From Bacteroidota bacterium (GTDB taxonomy: Bacteria; Bacteroidota; Bacteroidia; Bacteroidales; VadinHA17): 7,141 nucleotides of DNA. The stretch spans positions 1-7,141 of the forward strand of contig JAKLFN010000103.1 of NCBI GenBank assembly GCA_022711195.1. Reading direction: 5' to 3'. The translations under genes and the position numbers were made by a program. Below, piece by piece: positions 6,180-7,141 of the stretch. Every line of letters begins with the position of its first letter. Position 1 is the stretch's first letter. A model generated the notes under the pieces. The model did not search any database, had not been told where the DNA came from, and saw only the letters and a program-made list of their open reading frames with translations.

Positions 6180-7094
6180 ATGCCTTCCACTAAAATACGC
6201 CCTCCGTATCTGAAGCCTCATGATGAGGTGGCAATTGTTTCTCCGGCTTCTTCAATAGATGAAATAAAGATCAACGAGGCTGTCTCTTTTCTTGAGAGCT
6301 GGGGATTAAAAGTGCATGTCGGCAGGAATGCGCTCAACAGGGATGGTTCTTTTGCCGGAACCGACAGGGAGAGGCTGGATGATTTTCAGAAGGCAACTTC
6401 AGACAAAAGAATAAAGGCTGTGTTTTGTGCGAGAGGAGGTTATGGCTTCCTGAGGATAATCGATAAGATTGATTTTTCGCCTCTGAAGAGCAATCCAAAA
6501 TGGTTTGTGGGCTTCAGCGATATTACTGTTCTTCATGTCTGGCTCTCGGAACGGTGCGGTATTGTCTCCCTTCATGGTGAGATGCCTCTCAATTACAGGA
6601 ATCCTGAAAAAAGCAGGGCGACACTTGATTCCCTGCATTCAGCCTTGTTTGAGGGCTGTGTGCCGGTAGAGTGGGAAGGAGATTCTCTGAGGCCTTCGGC
6701 AGCTGAGGGTATAGTGACCGGCGGTAATTTGTCGCTTCTGTACAGCATGATCGGTACACCAGCCGACCCGGTCACCGAAGGCACGATATTGTTTATCGAG
6801 GAGGTGGGAGAGTATCTGTATCATCTCGACAGGATGATGCATTCACTTAAGCTCTCCGGTAAGCTGAAAGGTCTGAAAGCGCTCATTACCGGAGGAATGA
6901 GCGAAATGTCGGCAGGTAAAACACCCTGGGGAATGAGTGCAGAAGAAACGATTGCAGAAATTGTACGTGAATATGATTACCCTGTATTCTTCAACTTTCC
7001 TGCAGGACATATAAGTGATAACCGTGCCTTTTACATTGGTGATAAGGCAGAAATAAAGATCAAAAGAGGGAAAGCTGTTTTCTCGTACCGGTGA
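6180..7094 (+). CDS. ldcA: LD-carboxypeptidase (muramoyltetrapeptide carboxypeptidase, peptidase family S66)
   Basis: The protein has 304 residues, a typical length for LdcA. The enzyme removes the terminal D-alanine from murein tetrapeptides, giving tripeptides for cell-wall recycling. The N-terminal subdomain has [10 protein letters not shown] (17-26) and CARGGYG (83-89). GFSDIT (111-116) carries the nucleophile Ser113. The C-terminal subdomain has [14 protein letters not shown] (181-194), [16 protein letters not shown] (204-219) with the probable catalytic Glu207, and FPAGHISDN (273-281) with His277, completing the Ser-Glu-His triad. No signal peptide or membrane segment is visible, so it is probably cytoplasmic. 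The ATG at 6180 places the conserved [15 protein letters not shown] block at residue 8, as expected. It is transcribed divergently from metG. Related S66 members cleave microcin C7 (MccF), but the lack of a toxin context favours the recycling role. Confidence 0.93.
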   Translation: MPSTKIRPPYLKPHDEVAIVSPASSIDEIKINEAVSFLESWGLKVHVGRNALNRDGSFAGTDRERLDDFQKATSDKRIKAVFCARGGYGFLRIIDKIDFSPLKSNPKWFVGFSDITVLHVWLSERCGIVSLHGEMPLNYRNPEKSRATLDSLHSALFEGCVPVEWEGDSLRPSAAEGIVTGGNLSLLYSMIGTPADPVTEGTILFIEEVGEYLYHLDRMMHSLKLSGKLKGLKALITGGMSEMSAGKTPWGMSAEETIAEIVREYDYPVFFNFPAGHISDNRAFYIGDKAEIKIKRGKAVFSYR

Positions 7095-7098
7095 TCAT

Positions 7099-7141
7099 TC
7101 AGAATGCTGTAAGCAGAAGATCAAGGTCTTTTGAGAGCATA
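7099..7141 (-). CDS. Possible C-terminal end of an unrecognised convergent gene (runs off right edge)
   Basis: On the minus strand one frame reads MLSKDLDLLLTAF and then TGA at 7101-7099. It is open to the window edge and stops 4 bases from the ldcA stop codon. The Met need not be a start. The leucine-rich amphipathic tail looks protein-like, and the tight tail-to-tail arrangement resembles the HU-SPOR/metG pair. Thirteen codons are too few to identify a family, and another minus frame is also open here with a stop at 7097-7095. Confidence 0.35.
   Translation of the reverse strand, partial: MLSKDLDLLLTAF

Noticed and set aside
5952..6221. 89-codon minus-strand frame with a Pro/Leu/Ala/Cys repeat of eight residues
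   Set aside because: The peptide is a translation of the 8-bp array (three octamers give eight residues). The plus-strand TAA stops in the array have no minus-strand counterpart, so the frame stays open by composition. It also overlaps both metG and ldcA ends and the metG promoter.

Overview
The window looks like chromosomal DNA from a member of the Bacteroidota, probably a Bacteroidales- or Marinilabiliales-like anaerobe. The evidence is a CCDC81-type HU domain fused to a SPOR domain, -7 promoter boxes matching TAnnTTTG, a methionyl-tRNA synthetase with KISTS in place of KMSKS, and weak or absent Shine-Dalgarno sequences. No tRNA, rRNA, CRISPR array, transposase or phage gene was seen.

Positions 1-2886, minus strand: four adjacent sugar-nucleotide genes in the transcription order wbpE, wbpD, wbpB, wbpA. 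The last is cut by the left edge. Together they predict a complete route from UDP-GlcNAc to UDP-2,3-diacetamido-2,3-dideoxy-glucuronic acid: WbpA oxidises C6, WbpB oxidises C3, WbpE transaminates C3 and WbpD acetylates the new amine. The product is a precursor for surface polysaccharide. A C2 epimerase (wbpI-like) and glycosyltransferases might lie beyond position 1.

Positions 2887-3918: an 84-base divergent spacer with a good -7 box, then a plus-strand gene for a membrane protein with an N-terminal HU-like region, one transmembrane segment and a C-terminal SPOR domain. It ends three bases from the end of metG.

Positions 3922-5955, minus strand: full-length metG with its C-terminal tRNA-binding domain. 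Positions 5956-6179 form a divergent spacer between metG and ldcA. It carries a 112-base array of fourteen 8-bp G-rich repeats with G-quadruplex potential, lying between the two candidate promoters. This is the least ordinary feature of the window.

Positions 6180-7094, plus strand: ldcA, a cytoplasmic LD-carboxypeptidase of murein recycling. It may converge on a minus-strand gene of which only the last codons are in the window.

The genes are mostly core or common functions. I found no convincing new multi-gene system. The main things to follow up are the octamer array, the HU-SPOR protein and the compact wbpEDBA operon.
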